Shown here piece after piece: positions 8,335 to 20,063 of a stretch of 64,000 nucleotides of DNA. The number at the start of each line of letters is the position of its first letter. The first letter of the stretch is position 1. Both the position numbers and the translations under genes were made by a program. Source of the stretch: Rhynchopus sp. YZ270_cl-10 (Eukaryota > Euglenozoa > Diplonemea > Diplonemida > Diplonemidae); assembly GCA_964035575.1 (NCBI GenBank), contig OZ037879.1, positions 930,001-994,000 on the forward strand. The letters run 5' to 3'. A model generated the notes under the pieces. It had not been told where the DNA came from, did no database searches, and saw only the letters and a program-made list of their open reading frames with translations.

Positions 8335-11130
8335 GGGGGTAAGGGGGAGGGAGGGAGTATGGAATGCCAAGAGGGTTTGGTTGAAGGGATTGTATGAGAT
8401 GCAGAGGGGGAGGAGGCTGTGCAAAGAATCCTAGGATGGTCTCTGTGTGTGTTTTTGAAAGCGGTGAGAGGTAGGGGAGGGGTTCCGAAGAGCAGGAACA
8501 TTGCTCTGCAGGGAAGGTGTGTCAGCCTCTCTCAGGTTGCGGCTTTTGGAGGATATCTCTTTGTTGGGTGGACAGCCAAATTCGCTTCTATGTGTGATAT
8601 ATGGAGGAATGGTGCGATTGCAGCCATACATACGAGGCAGTAGCTGAGATGAGAGTGGAGGAGGAGAGGGGGAAGGTAGGGTATTCCCTCGCTTCTTCGC
8701 TGGAGGCTGTTTTTTTTTTTTTGGTGGGGAGGGGGTAATTTATTGTAGTGTAGATGAACCCCCCCTCATTGTTTGTCCTTTGTGTTTCAGGTGGTTGGGA
8801 AAAAGCAGTTATTAGAGTGGTTTTCTTTGGAATGTCGCTCTCTTGTGGGTTTTTTGACATCAGTTGCGGATGAAATTTCTGTCGGAATATTGTCCATTTG
8901 GGGGGTTGACCGTGTAGAGGCTGGCATAGGGAGGGTGGGAGTGGGGAGATCTAGTATAGGATATAGACAGCCAGGGCGTTCGCTATCGCCATCGTTTTTT
9001 CCTGATCGTGGCGAAATGCCAAAAAACCCGAAATTTTTGCTTTTTTACTAGTGCTTAAAATAGGTCAAAAAAAAATTTTTCCGCCGGAGAGAAGCTAGTT
9101 CGTGGGGGGTGAATCCCTGGTGCTGAGTGATCAAAAAAAATTGCGATTTGCGCGTGATCCCTTCCCCAGGACTAAAACCAGCAAAACGATGGAGAATTTC
9201 ATCAATCCCCCCTCACTGAGGGTTCTCTTTGTGCTGTTTAATCGAACAGATGTACAAGAGAGAAGCATCCGTCATATGAGACTTCATCCTTATTTTGATT
9301 ATTTTCAATAAACTAACCCGTCTCTCTGCCTCCACCAAGGTTGAAGATAGAGTTGACACGAGTAGTGACACCTTCTATAACAGGGGGTACGGGACACCTT
9401 CAGCTGACTGCAGGATTGAGGAGCGAGCGGGAGTGCTGGGGAAACTTCCTCTCACGGCAGGCGGGTTTGCGGATGATTTTGAGTACAGTGGACACCCCCT
9501 CTGTGACCCCCCCTCCGGGGGGGTCGACAGGGTGGTGGGGAGAAATCTCTCTCTCTTTTTTTTTTTTTTCCTCCCTTTTTTTTTTTTTATTTATTTATTT
9601 ATACAGGGTTTCGCCCCGGTGGGGCGAAGCCCTGGGGCGAAATAAAATGTCATTTTTTCAGGAAAAGATTTTTTTAACGAAAAAAAATATTTTTCGCCCC
9701 GGGGCGAACGCCCTGTAGACAGCCAATAAAAGTGAGGAATAGAGGAGACCGACGAACCGGTTCCAGAACTGATGATAAAGGCAAAAGAAAGGGGGGATGG
9801 AGAGGAGGTCTTTGGATAATATGCTGTAAGCGAAAACGATGAGGGGGACGCAAGGCAGAAAACACACCGCAACAAAAACAAAGAAATCCTGATGAAGATG
9901 GTGGTTGAATTGTGTTAAAGGTGGGGTTAATCGGCACAGCTGCGTTCCCGGCCAGCCGGAACTCGAAGAGTTCCGAGGAAATGATAGCTATTCTGCCCAA
10001 ATAGAGCAAGAACAAAAGTCAACATAAAAGATAGTCAGTCTATATCCATTAGATCTCCCCAATCGTGGCAAAAGCCACTCCACCAGGGTGGTAGATACGA
10101 GCCGTGGTGCAGTCATCCCTTCAACATGCCTGTCTGAAGGTGGGGAGGGGGAGGTAGGTGGAACATCATGACCAGAACCTATTGTAGGTGAACCGAAAGG
10201 AAGAGAAGACCCGCCTAGACTGGGCTGTGCTGTTGTTCCAAACCTAGTGTCGGTTCTTTTTAGCGTCAGGTGTCCAGAGACAACGTTGTGTTGCTATGTT
10301 GCTGCGAAGCTGGGAGTAGAGGTGTGCACCCCGAAGCCATCTTCGGGCTCAGAGGAGAAGTAAGGAGGGTAAGGATAGCTTGTACTGGAGGTGGAGAGAA
10401 TGGGGTGTGGGGGGGTTGGGAAGCAGGTGTGGGTAGTTTGTATACGAGCGGAACATTGCACAGAGCGTGTTTGTGAATGGGCTGTGGGGTGCGGGGATAG
10501 GGGACTACAGAGTTCTGCAATGAGAGCAAGCGTTGTGTTTTGGGGGGGAGGATATGTCGCAATGTCTTGGTCGGTGGGTAAGAGGTGACCGAGCATGAGG
10601 GGCTATCCCGGCCTTTCTCTTGTTCGTCTCTGCGAAGGGCGTTGCTGCCATCCACCTCTCTGAGTGTGCTGCAGGACGGAAGGAGCAGGATGTGTTTAGC
10701 ACAGCTGGGTATGGGCGGGGTTAGGTTGTAGGATGACAGGGGAGTAAGGCTGAGCGCAAGCTGTCTGTGAGTGGGCACTGTCTGTAGTATGGCCGTTGTG
10801 CGTGTGTGTTGCAGCGAGGGGACAGAATACACTCTGGCACCGGAGTGTGTTTGTTGTGGAGGCAGATACCGTATCTTCTCTGTCCGCAACGGCATGGGCA
10901 TTACTTCTTGTAGATGCTGCAGCTGTGGTGGCGAAGGGGTGGGGGTGCAATAATGATTACTGCACGCCTCTTTCGATATGACATTGTTCTGTAGAGGAGG
11001 GTGGGGGGAGAGGAACTGGTGTTCCAGTTGAGGAAGCGAGCACGAATAGGAAATCCATCTGGTGCGTTTGCACAGAAGAGGCGTGGTAGGTGGGCGGAGG
11101 GCAATTAGGGGGGGTGGGGTGTTCGCTGGT
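8335..11130. other. G-rich tract with decayed coding-like patches and short palindromes
   Basis: No gene could be assembled. Protein-like patches occur near 8790-8930 (after a TTTCAG), 9340-9520 and 10850-10950, each in different frames. Hairpins of the type TTCGCCCC/GGGGCGAA lie at 9604-9634 and 9693-9717. The patches could be exons of a gene I cannot piece together, or remnants. GGACGGAAGGAGCAGGA at about 10675 recurs near 24730, linking this tract to the similar G-rich tract at 23-25 kb. Confidence 0.4.
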
Positions 11131-11480
11131 ACATGGACACATGGACACATGGACACATGGACACATGGACACATGGACACATGGACACATGGACACATGG
11201 ACACATGGACACATGGACACATGGACACATGGACACATGGACACATGGACACATGGACACATGGACACATGGACACATGGACACATGGACACATGGACAC
11301 ATGGACACATGGACACATGGACACATGGACACATGGACACATGGACACATGGACACATGGACACATGGACACATGGACACATGGACACATGGACACATGG
11401 ACACATGGACACATGGACACATGGACACATGGACACATGGACACATGGACACATGGACACATGGACACATGGACACATGG
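11131..11480. repeat. Minisatellite, 8-bp unit (ACATGGAC)n
   Basis: About 44 perfect copies of an 8-bp unit over 350 bp. Because 8 is not a multiple of 3, every frame on both strands stays open and cycles through an eight-residue peptide; the long open frames here are an artefact, not genes. Confidence 0.97.
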
Positions 11481-11803
11481 TCGCAGCTTAGTTTTTGCCA
11501 TGTAACGTGTTCGCTACTGCCCAGTAGCTTCAGTAGTTTTCGAGATGATCATTATTGAGTGAGGGTGCCGTTTCGCTCTCCGGGCTTATTTTATTGCTAC
11601 AAGGGAAGGGGGGCAACAGCTGTATGGAGCGAACGAAGGGCCATCAGAGTGTCTGTCCCTCGTACAATCACGTTCGGGGACGGCTCCCCAATGTCAGCAC
11701 TCCCAAGTTTTTTTTTTTTGAGCCAACCTCCCCCAATTCCACTCCCTTTCAGAAAACACCCTCAATTTGAACCCCTCTTTCTAGAGGCTGTTTGGGGCAT
11801 AAG
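11481..11803. other. Leader region of the two-exon gene
   Basis: No coding exon seen. It ends in pyrimidine-rich sequence just before the ATG at 11804. Confidence 0.4.
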
Positions 11804-13977
11804 ATGTCTGCCCCCCTCAGTATGGTGGGGGATGAGGAGGGGGAGACGCTGGAGCAGGCGTTGAGCCGTGCGAGCGACGTGCTAGCTGCGACCGAGATGC
11901 TGCTCCTTGAGCAGCAGCGCGGGCCTGTGTCTACTGCGTCTGGGTGGAGTGCGACGCAGACAGATGTGTCGCATCGCACCTTCAATGCAGCAGCACCACC
12001 TCCGCCTCCCGCTTCCTCTACTCCTTCTGCTCCTGCTTCTGCTGCTCCTGTCTCAACGTACACCAGCCACGCAGTCACCACACCCAGGGTTACAGCAGCC
12101 CCCGCACCAAGCACAACCAAGCAACTACCACTACCCCAAGCCCAACCACCCACACCGAACCCAACCCGCCCCTCCCGCACCCAAGAGCCACCAAGCACGC
12201 CAGGCGCGCCCACGCCGTCCGCATTCCCGGGTGGCCCTGGTGGACGTGCTGTGGTGGCCCCAATGCCTGCACATCAGGCACCGCTCTCTTTGCAGGTGAT
12301 CCCTGTCAGTCGCGTTGCGACAGCGACACCTCCAAGCAGCGCTGCAGGCACAGCAGAGACGGTCACAACGGGGGTCACTGCGACACAGATATCAGTGGCA
12401 GTGTTTTTTGTGGAGTTGAACCGGAACATTGCGATGGAGGTGGACACAGCGGGGGAGTTGCCTGCGTTAATGAAGCGGATGAGGGAGCAGTGTGCGCCTG
12501 CTGTTAATAAAACACGCGACTGGCTGGAGCTGTTCTTTCTGGAACGACAGAATGCCTTGGATGACGGACGGTGGTTCCGTGTGGCCGGTGTGGCTGCTCT
12601 GCAGGAGGGCATGCAGCTGCTGTTCCGGGTACGCCATGTGCACTCTCGGGACGTGCTGCCTGATGGCAACACATTGCCTCCAGTAGAGACAACAGAGCCC
12701 CTTCTGCGTGCAGACGCCACTGTCGCCACCGTCACCACTGCTGACACCACTGCCGTCCCCACCACCACCGCCACCCCATCGCCCCCCGCACAGCTCCCTG
12801 AGGAGGACGAACAGCTCCCCCACACCCGCCGCTCCTCCCTCCTCCCCTCCCTGCAAGGTGCCGCAGCAGAGCGTCCCGAAGGGGTGAGGCATGGTGGTGG
12901 CCCTGTGGAGGGCAGTAGAAAGTCGGTGCTCCCCATCCCAGCCGCAACACCACCGACAGTGCCGGGGTCCACGCCGGCGCTGAAGACGCCGTCGGAGGAG
13001 GATACTGATCCAAAGATAAAGCTGGTATGAATCCAAAATGTGTTTTTGGTTGGAAATCTAGTCTATTGGGGGAAGTAAGCTATCCCCTCTGTCAGCTCTT
13101 CTGTGGGTGTTGTGGAGGTTTTCATGCCTTTTTCTGGGTATATCATAACTCATGTTTCGGAGTGTTGTGTTGGTGGAGGATTTGACATTATTCTGACAAC
13201 GCCTTTGTGCAATTCCACACCCGGGTGCGCTACCGATTGTGATCAAGGTGATGAAGCACGAGAGGCTTAGGTTCATCTTATCAACCTTCTTTTTCCTTTT
13301 TTTTTTAAATCCCTATTTGTTTTGCACGCTGAGTTCGTTCTTTGTGTCTTATTAACGCAAACCAGGGTTTCCGCGAGGGCTAAAAACCAATAATACTGAG
13401 ACCAATCTTTGGGATTTTGAAAAAAACCGAATAAAGATACAACCATATCCTCTCCCTACAGGGCGCCTTCCACGACACCATTGTTAATGGCCACAAACGC
13501 ATCCTCGAATTGGAAGAGGAACTCGCCCGACGCTCCCTTCCCATCCCCAGCGGATGGGAGCAGGAGCGGGTTGCTGTCTTGGAGCACCCACTGTCCGCAC
13601 ACTTGAAGGCAGACGTGGGGAGGGCGAAGGGTGTGAAGGATGTGAAGGAGGGGACATGCTATGTGAGCAGGCCTGGGTCGGGGACGCATCGTATTGCGCG
13701 AATAAGGGTGGTGGGGGAGGGGGTGCTGGGGCAGGTCGTTGTGGACAGTGCGCAGGTGGACATCTGCAACGTGGCTGTGGCGGACATCACACACTTCGGG
13801 CCGTACGTCGACACGACACGTGACACAATGCGTATAGGTCTCTCCGTTACGCTCGCTACCCGCGAGACATCATGGGTCCTCGTTATGACCGCCGCAGAGA
13901 CCGCCACCCGTTGGATAGAATGGGCGTCCCGCTTCAAACACATCTCCACCTCTGTCGTCACCTATCCAGAGGCATAG
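11804..13977 (+). CDS. Two-exon protein with beta-grasp-like and PH-like regions
   Basis: Exons are 11804-13024 and 13462-13977, joined in phase 0 (GTATGA donor, TACAG acceptor), giving 578 residues. Residues 1-50 are helical and acidic. Residues 60-165 are a Pro/Ala/Thr-rich linker. Residues 195-285 (AVFFVELNRNIAMEV ... GRWFRVAGVAALQEGMQLLFRV) resemble the ubiquitin-like N-terminal fold of Aip3/Bud6-type actin regulators; this is a pattern-level guess. Another Ser/Thr/Pro linker follows. Exon 2 begins with a coiled helix (HKRILELEEELARRS) and ends with beta strands plus a Trp-containing helix (ETATRWIEWASRF), as in a PH-like fold. A scaffold or cytoskeletal adaptor is plausible. The start is ATG 11804, which has no in-frame ATG upstream. 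The intron holds an R3 repeat. Confidence 0.75.
13244..13285 (+). repeat. R3 dispersed repeat (R3a), inside an intron
   Basis: Consensus CAAGGTGRCTAAGCACGAGA followed by GGCTTAGGTTCATCTTATAA. This copy lies in intron 13025-13461. Others lie near 25519, 33881, 36888, 38315, 39521, 40431, 42845 and 61126, all on the plus strand. Confidence 0.75.
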
Positions 13978-14123
13978 TGCATTATCTCATTGCGGTGATC
14001 AAGTGAGGATTAGAATCAGCGTAGAACCCCTTCTTCTATTTGGATATTATGAAGAAAAAAATTGTTGGGCTGCTCATCCCGTGGTCTAAAAAAAAATCTG
14101 CGGTGACGTAAAAATGTTTATTA

Positions 14124-14175
14124 TAGTGGAGCACACTCTAGGGTGGCTACACTAATACAACCAAGTTTCCAAAAA
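14124..14175 (+). repeat. R2 hairpin repeat (R2d)
   Basis: Starts TAGTGGAGCACACTCTAGGG and ends GGCTACACTAATACAACC. It lies about 145 bp after the stop of the preceding gene. Its inner stem differs in sequence from the other copies yet can still partly pair. Confidence 0.75.
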
Positions 14176-14644
14176 TCATTTTTTTTTAAAGACTCGAAGA
14201 GGAAGGCTGTGCTTTGTATCATTTGAGGTTCATTTGGGTGATCGCGATTTATAGATCATTTTTTTTAACGTGATGTGGTATGTCCTTCTGAAAGAGGGAA
14301 AGAGGGGAGCATATTGCCTCTGTGAATATCGGATGAAAAAAAAAGAAAAGAGAAAAAAAAAGTTGCCCGCATTTTTGGTAATACCGGTGATAGTTCGGTG
14401 TGCCTAGAAATCAATTGTGGGTAAATTCCTGTTAGCGATATTACCCATCAGTGTGTGCGTGTGTCTCGTAGAGAATATGAGTAAGATATTTAGTACCGAC
14501 AGAATGAATTGACCATGGATGTGTTTCTCCTCTAGAAAGAGAACAGAGAGAAGGAGGGAGGTATTTTATTTTCTCAACCTCCCTTCATGTATTTTTTCCC
14601 CCCTTTTCTTTCTTCGTTTTTTTTTTTTTTGTAACTTTTTTTAT

Positions 14645-14730
14645 AGAAGAAAGATGGGACCATTTTTGTTGATCCCTCACCATATACTATCAATTTATTG
14701 GTTGCATATGATGAAAATATTTTTGCTATT
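14645..14730 (+). repeat. R19 repeat, copy a
   Basis: About 85 bp containing AAGATGGGACCATTTTTGTT and TCACCATATACTATCAATT. It is nearly identical to 17847-17927, and a degenerate copy lies at 18193-18250. All are on the plus strand. Confidence 0.8.
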
Positions 14731-15880
14731 TTAGATATCCCCCTCATGGTACCATGACTAACCACGAGAGCCTCATGGTTCATCGTACCAACTCTCCCCC
14801 TCTCCTCCTTTTTGTTTTGGGTACTTTTTTTTTTTGAAAATTTACCCAGCATTCCCTTCCCCATTTCCCTCCCATCGTGTCCGATATGTAAGAAAACGGA
14901 ACATTTATCCCACCCCCTCTTTTTGGCTACTTTAGGACATAAGCTAAGCGACCCCCTTTAGTCTCCTTTACAACATTGGAGAACATGACAGAACAGTGGA
15001 ATGATTTGTATACCATTGTTATCTTCAGACTTGATGTTCTTTTTCACCGCTTTTGTTGTGAAGGTGTGGGTGTGGGCGGCGTCAATACAACAAATACTCC
15101 TCCTCCGAATCCATTCTTTACGGGCTCTGTAGGGGTAATCGCTCAGTCTCCTGTTGACTTGTGCAATCGTCTCAGATTTGGACCCAGCTTCGCTGCAGGA
15201 ATTGAACTATCTGCTCCTTCTCCATCTCTTCCTTCGTAAAGGGTCAAATTTACAAACGCGGTTAGCGGGGAGGAAGTATGCATTGCCATACGAAGTACCG
15301 CAGTGTTATATCCTGGCCGACATTGTACTTCGCTTTAACCTCTGATACCTGAAGCTGTAGAGTCCGGTGTATGGACTTTTTCTTCGTATTAACCCCACAA
15401 CCTGTGGAGTGTTCATGGTGACCTTTTTCGCAACACAGAGAGGCTTTTTTACAAGACCTTACCATGCACGCTGACATTCCGTGGTCATAACAATGTTTTG
15501 TATTTTTTTTAAATCCTCAGGTTTCCATATTTTTAAATCTGCCGTCCACTCTGGGAGGGGGCAAGTACCATTCTGAGGAGAGACGACTCCCTCTGATGCA
15601 TCCTTCTTGACGCAATCGCAACGGATTTCATCTTTTGAGTTGTTGTGGTTAAATGTGGCGTAATTTTACGGCTATTTTTTTTTCATAATACACAGTAGCA
15701 TAGGGTATTTGTATCCATTTTCAATTTTTAAACATCGCCAGATGCAGGGGACTCAGACACCCAGTACCACTACGTCGTTTCTGGGCCCCAGTCTACCGGA
15801 GAATCACCTCAGATATGCCAGGACCATGCAAGCAAGGAAACCCGCAAACCCGCTAAAATGTACCCCTCAAACCCGTAATA

Positions 15881-15922
15881 GAGGCAAAACTATACTACTC
15901 CAACAATTTGTCAAAATAACAG
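15881..15922 (+). repeat. R1 repeat, 3' half only (R1c)
   Basis: GAGGCAAAACTATACTACTCC plus the CAACAATTTGTCAAAATAACAG tail shared with the intronic copy at 41078. It lies about 80 bp upstream of the SBDS start codon. Confidence 0.7.
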
Positions 15923-16000
15923 CAAACCTCCTCACATCATTCATAACCACACAGCATCCGTACACACAGCCCCCCCCCTCCCCACACACATCTGTGACTA

Positions 16001-17771
16001 ATGAGTCGCCAGACCCTCCCCCAGAACCAGCAGAGACACGACAATGTGTCTGTTGTACGAATGAAGGCAGGGTATGCCCACCCCCCTCCTACGTCTTTCC
16101 CCCCCTACCCACCCACCCCTTTAAAAAAACAAAGCAGCAGCAGGAGGACTTCCTTCCTGTCTATAACTCTACAACATTTGCACATTATTCGAACCACCTC
16201 TCTTCTAATGAATTCTCACTGATTACCCACAAGAGACACATGCACTTCTACCCCACACCACCACCCTCCACAGCGGCTGCACCTTTGAGGTGGCCTGCTA
16301 TAGAAACAAAGCACAGTCGTATCGGAAAGGCATTGAAAAGGACTTGACCGAGGTGCTCCAAGCGGAACGTGTCTTCACAAATGTATCGAAAGGGATGTTC
16401 GCGAAGATTGAGGACATCCGCAAACACCTTACTGCATCGATACGCAAAGCAAAAAACATGACAGACGATGAACTCGAGCGCGCCGCGGTACAACTCATTT
16501 TGGATACGGGAGTCATGCAGCTGAATGAATTTGAACGAAAACAGGAGATGGAAGGGCTTCTGCAGGATGTCGCGAATACCATTGCATCAAAATGCGTCAA
16601 TCCTGATACCGGACGTCCGTATCCCGTTGGGATGATTCTGGCTGCGCTAAACAAGATTGGCTATGCACCAAACAATCGGAAGTCTTCCAAGATGCAGGCG
16701 CTGGATGGGATTCGCCAGCTGGTTGAAAGCGACGAGCTTCGCATTCAACGGGCACCTATGCTTCTACGTGCCTCTGTCACAATGGCGTATGCACCGGTCC
16801 TGCTGGCGTTCCTCCAGGAGCAAGACGGGGCGCGCGTCATCAAAGCGTCCAATGACGTGGTCGACTTCCTGACCCCACCCGACCGCTATCGTGACATCGA
16901 TGCCGTCATCAGCAAAGGCGGCAGTGAATGCTCACTCCAGGTCATCGCCAACGTCGTCACCGAGGATGGTGACGGCAAGCTTTCCTACGAAGTAGAACGG
17001 CCCCAATCCGTCTCCGAATCAGTCAACTCCCTCACAAAGGCACCCCCTTCCCCCGCAGCAAAAAAGAAAGGCAAAAACCGAAAGCTCCAATCCTCCTCCG
17101 AAGACGAAGCTCCGCTGGAAGACAAATCTCACAAAGCAAAACGGCAGGAAAAGAAGAAGAAGCACAGCCTAGCGGAGGCGGTCACACAGCTGAGCTCTGA
17201 TGAGGACACCTCAAAACGAGGAAAGCGGGGGAAGAAAAACAAGAAGGGCAAGCACGCGATGGAGCCTATTGCAGACACTGCGCAGAGCTCTGACGACGAA
17301 GACACCTCTAAGCGAGGAAAGCGTGGGAAAAAAGCCAAAGCCAAGGGAAAATCTGAGACTACCACCACCACTCGCGCAGAACGCAAACGCAAGGAGAAAG
17401 AGATTGAGGAAGAAGAATACGGTGTGTCTGAGGTGCAAAGACGGAAGGAAGAACAAAAGAAGCTCAAAGACGAGCAGGACAAAACCAAGCTCCTCGCAGA
17501 CCCTAACTACTATGAATCGGATGAGTTTGGCAGTGATTACGACGATTTCTACAAAGACGAAGCAGAAGACAAAACACTAGAAGAAATCCACGAAGAAAAA
17601 CTCGCCAAAAAGAAGGCCCTCGAAGAAGCAGAAGCGCTCCGCCTCGAAGACGCTGAAAAGCAAACCGTCCGAACCTCCGCGACCCGCAAAAAGAGAAGAA
17701 GAAACAAAAAGGGTGAATTCATTGACACCGATGACGAAGAAGAAGCAGGTGAAAAGGAGGATGACATATAA
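16001..17771 (+). CDS. SBDS: SBDS ribosome-maturation protein with a long charged C-terminal extension
   Basis: Exons are 16001-16071 and 16274-17771 (phase 2, GTATGC donor, CCACAG acceptor), giving 522 residues. Exon 1 supplies the SBDS start (NVSVVRMKAG); exon 2 continues GCTFEVACYRN, VFTNVSKG, KCVNPDTGRPYP and SSKMQALDGIRQL, all close to human SBDS (NVAVVRMKRAG, FEIACYKN, VFVNVSKG, KCVNPETKRPYT, STKQQALEVIKQL). The family works with the GTPase EFL1 to evict eIF6 from the 60S subunit. The three-domain core ends near residue 245. The remaining roughly 270 residues are a Lys/Glu/Asp-rich tail with two copies of a (S)SDxEDTSKRGKRGKK block, nucleolar-type basic clusters and an acidic end. Human SBDS is 250 residues. 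A C-terminal extension is known in trypanosomatid SBDS, but I see no sequence evidence of shared origin. The intron is 202 bp. Confidence 0.93.
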
Positions 17772-17846
17772 AGGCAATGTTGTCAGGTCAGTGAGAGGGG
17801 GGTGAGGGGTGTCCTTGAAGGGATCAGTTTTTTTTTTTTTTTTTTT

Positions 17847-17927
17847 TAGAAAGAAAGATGGGACCATTTTTGTTGATCCCTCACCATATACTATCAATTT
17901 ATTGATTGCATATGATGAAAATACTTT
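17847..17927 (+). repeat. R19 repeat, copy b
   Basis: Nearly identical to 14645-14730; lies about 75 bp after the SBDS stop. Confidence 0.8.
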
Positions 17928-18192
17928 TTTTTTTTTTTTTTTGTTTTTAAAAAAGGTGTGTGTTTGTGAGTGCGTGCGTGTCATTCATCTTTCAAAATTT
18001 GTGTGTGTGTTTTGTACCTCCTCATGTCCTCTAGCCTACGAACAAAGGGAGTTAACAAAAAAAAAGTGGGGTAACATGAAATGACCGAATTTTTCAAAAA
18101 AAAAAATCACAGAAAAAAAAGGATATCAAAAATTTGAAAAAGAAATATGCGGGTGGTAGAGAGTAGTCCTAAAATCAAACATTTTTTTCTTC

Positions 18193-18250
18193 TTGATCCT
18201 TCTTCCTATGCTATTTATTGAATGCATGTGTTGAAATACTTCTTCTTCAT
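18193..18250 (+). repeat. R19 repeat, degenerate copy c
   Basis: Keeps the TTGATCCTTC, TATTTATTGAATGCATG and TGAAATAC landmarks of R19 with many changes. Confidence 0.45.
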
Positions 18251-18431
18251 TTACGTGCAGCACCTTTCCAACGTGATTGTCGATAACAACAAACACCATT
18301 TTTTTCATTTTTTTTTTTGTTGCCTGAAAATGAAAAGACATTCTTGAGTCTCACGCAATGTATCCTTTGCCACAACAAATGGAAGGAGGGGGACAAAGGG
18401 AATATGGCCTACCTACCTCAATACCCGCGAA

Positions 18432-19031
18432 TTAGAAAACAAAGAAAATATAGTGGTTTTTCCGAGTTTTCAAAAAAGTTATTCTCTCCCCCCTTTTTCT
18501 CTCAAATACAATATTCCGGGGTTCGATCACCCGCGGAGTGTCAGTGCACTGCGTTCGCCACTCATGGGATTCCGACAAGAAAGGGGCATCAAGCGACCAC
18601 TTCGCCTCAGCCATGCTCCGACCAGCAGCGTTCACCACAGCTGCCAAGTGGTACTTCACCTGTTTCGCCTGAGCCTTTGTCGTCGCTGGGCAGTTCAGGG
18701 CGTCGGAGAAGGAGTTAAGCTCCTGTACTGATGTGTCTGTCATTGTAGGTATAGTGACATTCTGTGGCACAATAGTCTTGACGGGGAGCAGTTTGTCCTT
18801 GTCACTCCTATCGACTTCTGCGAGAAGAACGCTTGGTGCGGCGCCGACAAACACTGTGCGTTCCGTGCGTAGGGCGCCGCATGTGCACCGCATGTCCCTC
18901 ACAACGCCGTCCACCTTCTCCTTGGCAACCCCACCCACAAGCGTACTCCAGTCAACGTCCCTGCCGTTCGTGAGGCGTTTTGCACTATCAACTTCACCTT
19001 TTTTCTCTCTCTTTCTCTCTTTCTTCGTCAT
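18432..19031 (-). CDS. Possible minus-strand gene, unknown product
   Basis: The minus strand holds a 199-residue frame from an ATG at 19031. The middle reads like a real protein (VDWSTLVGGVAKEKVDGVVRD, then TDTSVQELNSFSDALNC and KAQAKQVKYHLAAVVNAAGRS), partly helical and without a signal peptide. The first 20 residues come from a TC-rich microsatellite and an R5 repeat (antisense of 18972-18998), so the true start may be elsewhere. The last 25 residues (after VIEPRN) are of intron-like composition, so a splice near 18530 is possible. It would be one of few minus-strand genes here. No family recognised. Confidence 0.45.
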   Translation of the reverse strand: MTKKERKREKKGEVDSAKRLTNGRDVDWSTLVGGVAKEKVDGVVRDMRCTCGALRTERTVFVGAAPSVLLAEVDRSDKDKLLPVKTIVPQNVTIPTMTDTSVQELNSFSDALNCPATTKAQAKQVKYHLAAVVNAAGRSMAEAKWSLDAPFLSESHEWRTQCTDTPRVIEPRNIVFERKRGERITFLKTRKNHYIFFVF

Positions 19032-19310
19032 AGTAGAGGTTGCTGTTTTAACTCAAATCATTCCAGTTTCAGGATTATGTCATCCCAGAGAGAGAGAGAG
19101 ATCAACCCCGACAGTACTGACCACCTCCTGCAGGATGTGCTCCAGGTCTTCATAATCTATGTGGGTGGCTAGGCGTTTAAACCGGACCTCCTCCTCCCTG
19201 TCTAAGAGTCTCCCCAATCCTTTTCTCCCCACAGGGCCGGCCTCCCCCCCCCGACCCACCCCACATTGAGGTGGGGCCATACACATCGCATCCTAGCTTT
19301 ATTCTCAGCA

Positions 19311-20063
19311 ATGTCTTTTCAGATACACATACCGCCGTTTCAGACACCAGGGGACATCAGCGCGTTTGCTGAGGAGGTGCAGAGTGCATATTTTATGGAG
19401 AAGGGGACTGGGGTCCAGGTGGACACCGTGTGGTCACCGGATGAGGGGCACACAAATAAGGTCATCTATTTGCATGGGTATGGCGACGGCCCGAATGGGA
19501 TGGCTCAGCTAGCAAGAGAGTTGCACCTTCCGCAGACGGACAGCCATGTGTTGACGGCGTGGGGGGAGCTGCCGTTGGGGCTGGACGGGCGGGGGTGGTA
19601 CACCAATGCGGCACTTCTCTCAGAGCTCTATGGGAAAGCCTCTGCAGACGCGATGGAGAAAAAAGAACGTTCTGTCGCTGTCTCCGCCATGAAAGCGCTG
19701 CTTGCGAAGAACCGTTGCAAAGCGGCCTTCACATATCTGGTAGGGCACGGTCAAGGTGCGGAGCTTGCACTCTGGGCTGCGTCGGTGTTTCCTGTTGCAG
19801 GAGTGGTGAGCATCGATCTGCCGCAAACGGCAACACTGCCGGCGCCAGAGGTGCTGCAGAAGACGCTGCGTGATGTAAACCTCTTTGAGCGTGGTTCGTC
19901 CCATCCGCATCTCAAAGGGTTGCCGCTGTTGCAGAGGGAGGGGGTGTCTGGTGGGGTTGCACCGCTTGTCAAATGGTTTGCGACGCATCTTCCTCAAGAA
20001 TTCCTCAGTCTTGCCAAAAACCCTGACGTAGTTACGATCAAGACACGCTCGAAAGCGGGGTAA
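19311..20063 (+). CDS. Alpha/beta-hydrolase fold protein without a nucleophilic serine
   Basis: A 250-residue single-exon protein. VIYLHGYGDGPNGMAQLAREL (about residues 51-71) is the beta-strand and oxyanion loop typical of phospholipase/carboxylesterase (acyl-protein thioesterase, LYPLAL1) hydrolases. DGRGWY near residue 95 matches the family's GRxWF loop. TYLVGHGQGAELALWAA (about 141-157) is the nucleophile elbow, but the G-x-S-x-G serine is glycine (GHGQG, residues 145-149). I also see no convincing Asp-His pair near the C-terminus. It is probably a pseudoenzyme or binding protein, unless the base call is wrong. The ATG at 19311 is preferred because upstream sequence is non-coding in character. 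Confidence 0.75.
   Translation: MSFQIHIPPFQTPGDISAFAEEVQSAYFMEKGTGVQVDTVWSPDEGHTNKVIYLHGYGDGPNGMAQLARELHLPQTDSHVLTAWGELPLGLDGRGWYTNAALLSELYGKASADAMEKKERSVAVSAMKALLAKNRCKAAFTYLVGHGQGAELALWAASVFPVAGVVSIDLPQTATLPAPEVLQKTLRDVNLFERGSSHPHLKGLPLLQREGVSGGVAPLVKWFATHLPQEFLSLAKNPDVVTIKTRSKAG

Larger units (their letters stand above)
14176..16000. other. Spacer with repeats and a Cys/His-rich minus-strand patch
   Basis: No gene assembled. The minus strand between about 15180 and 15477 reads a Cys/His-rich, protein-like stretch (CCEKGHHEHSTGCG, then VSEVKAKYNVGQDITLRY) that breaks into different frames; it may be a decayed transposon or gene. The rest is homopolymers, an R19 copy and the leader of SBDS. 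Confidence 0.35.

Noticed and set aside
11131-11480. Tandem array as a CRISPR
   Set aside because: The units are contiguous without spacers and the context is eukaryotic.
10266-11558. Very long open frames on both strands (more than 400 codons on the minus strand) over the 8-bp minisatellite
   Set aside because: An 8-bp unit without a stop leaves all frames open; the peptides are pure repeat and the non-repeat part has low-complexity composition.
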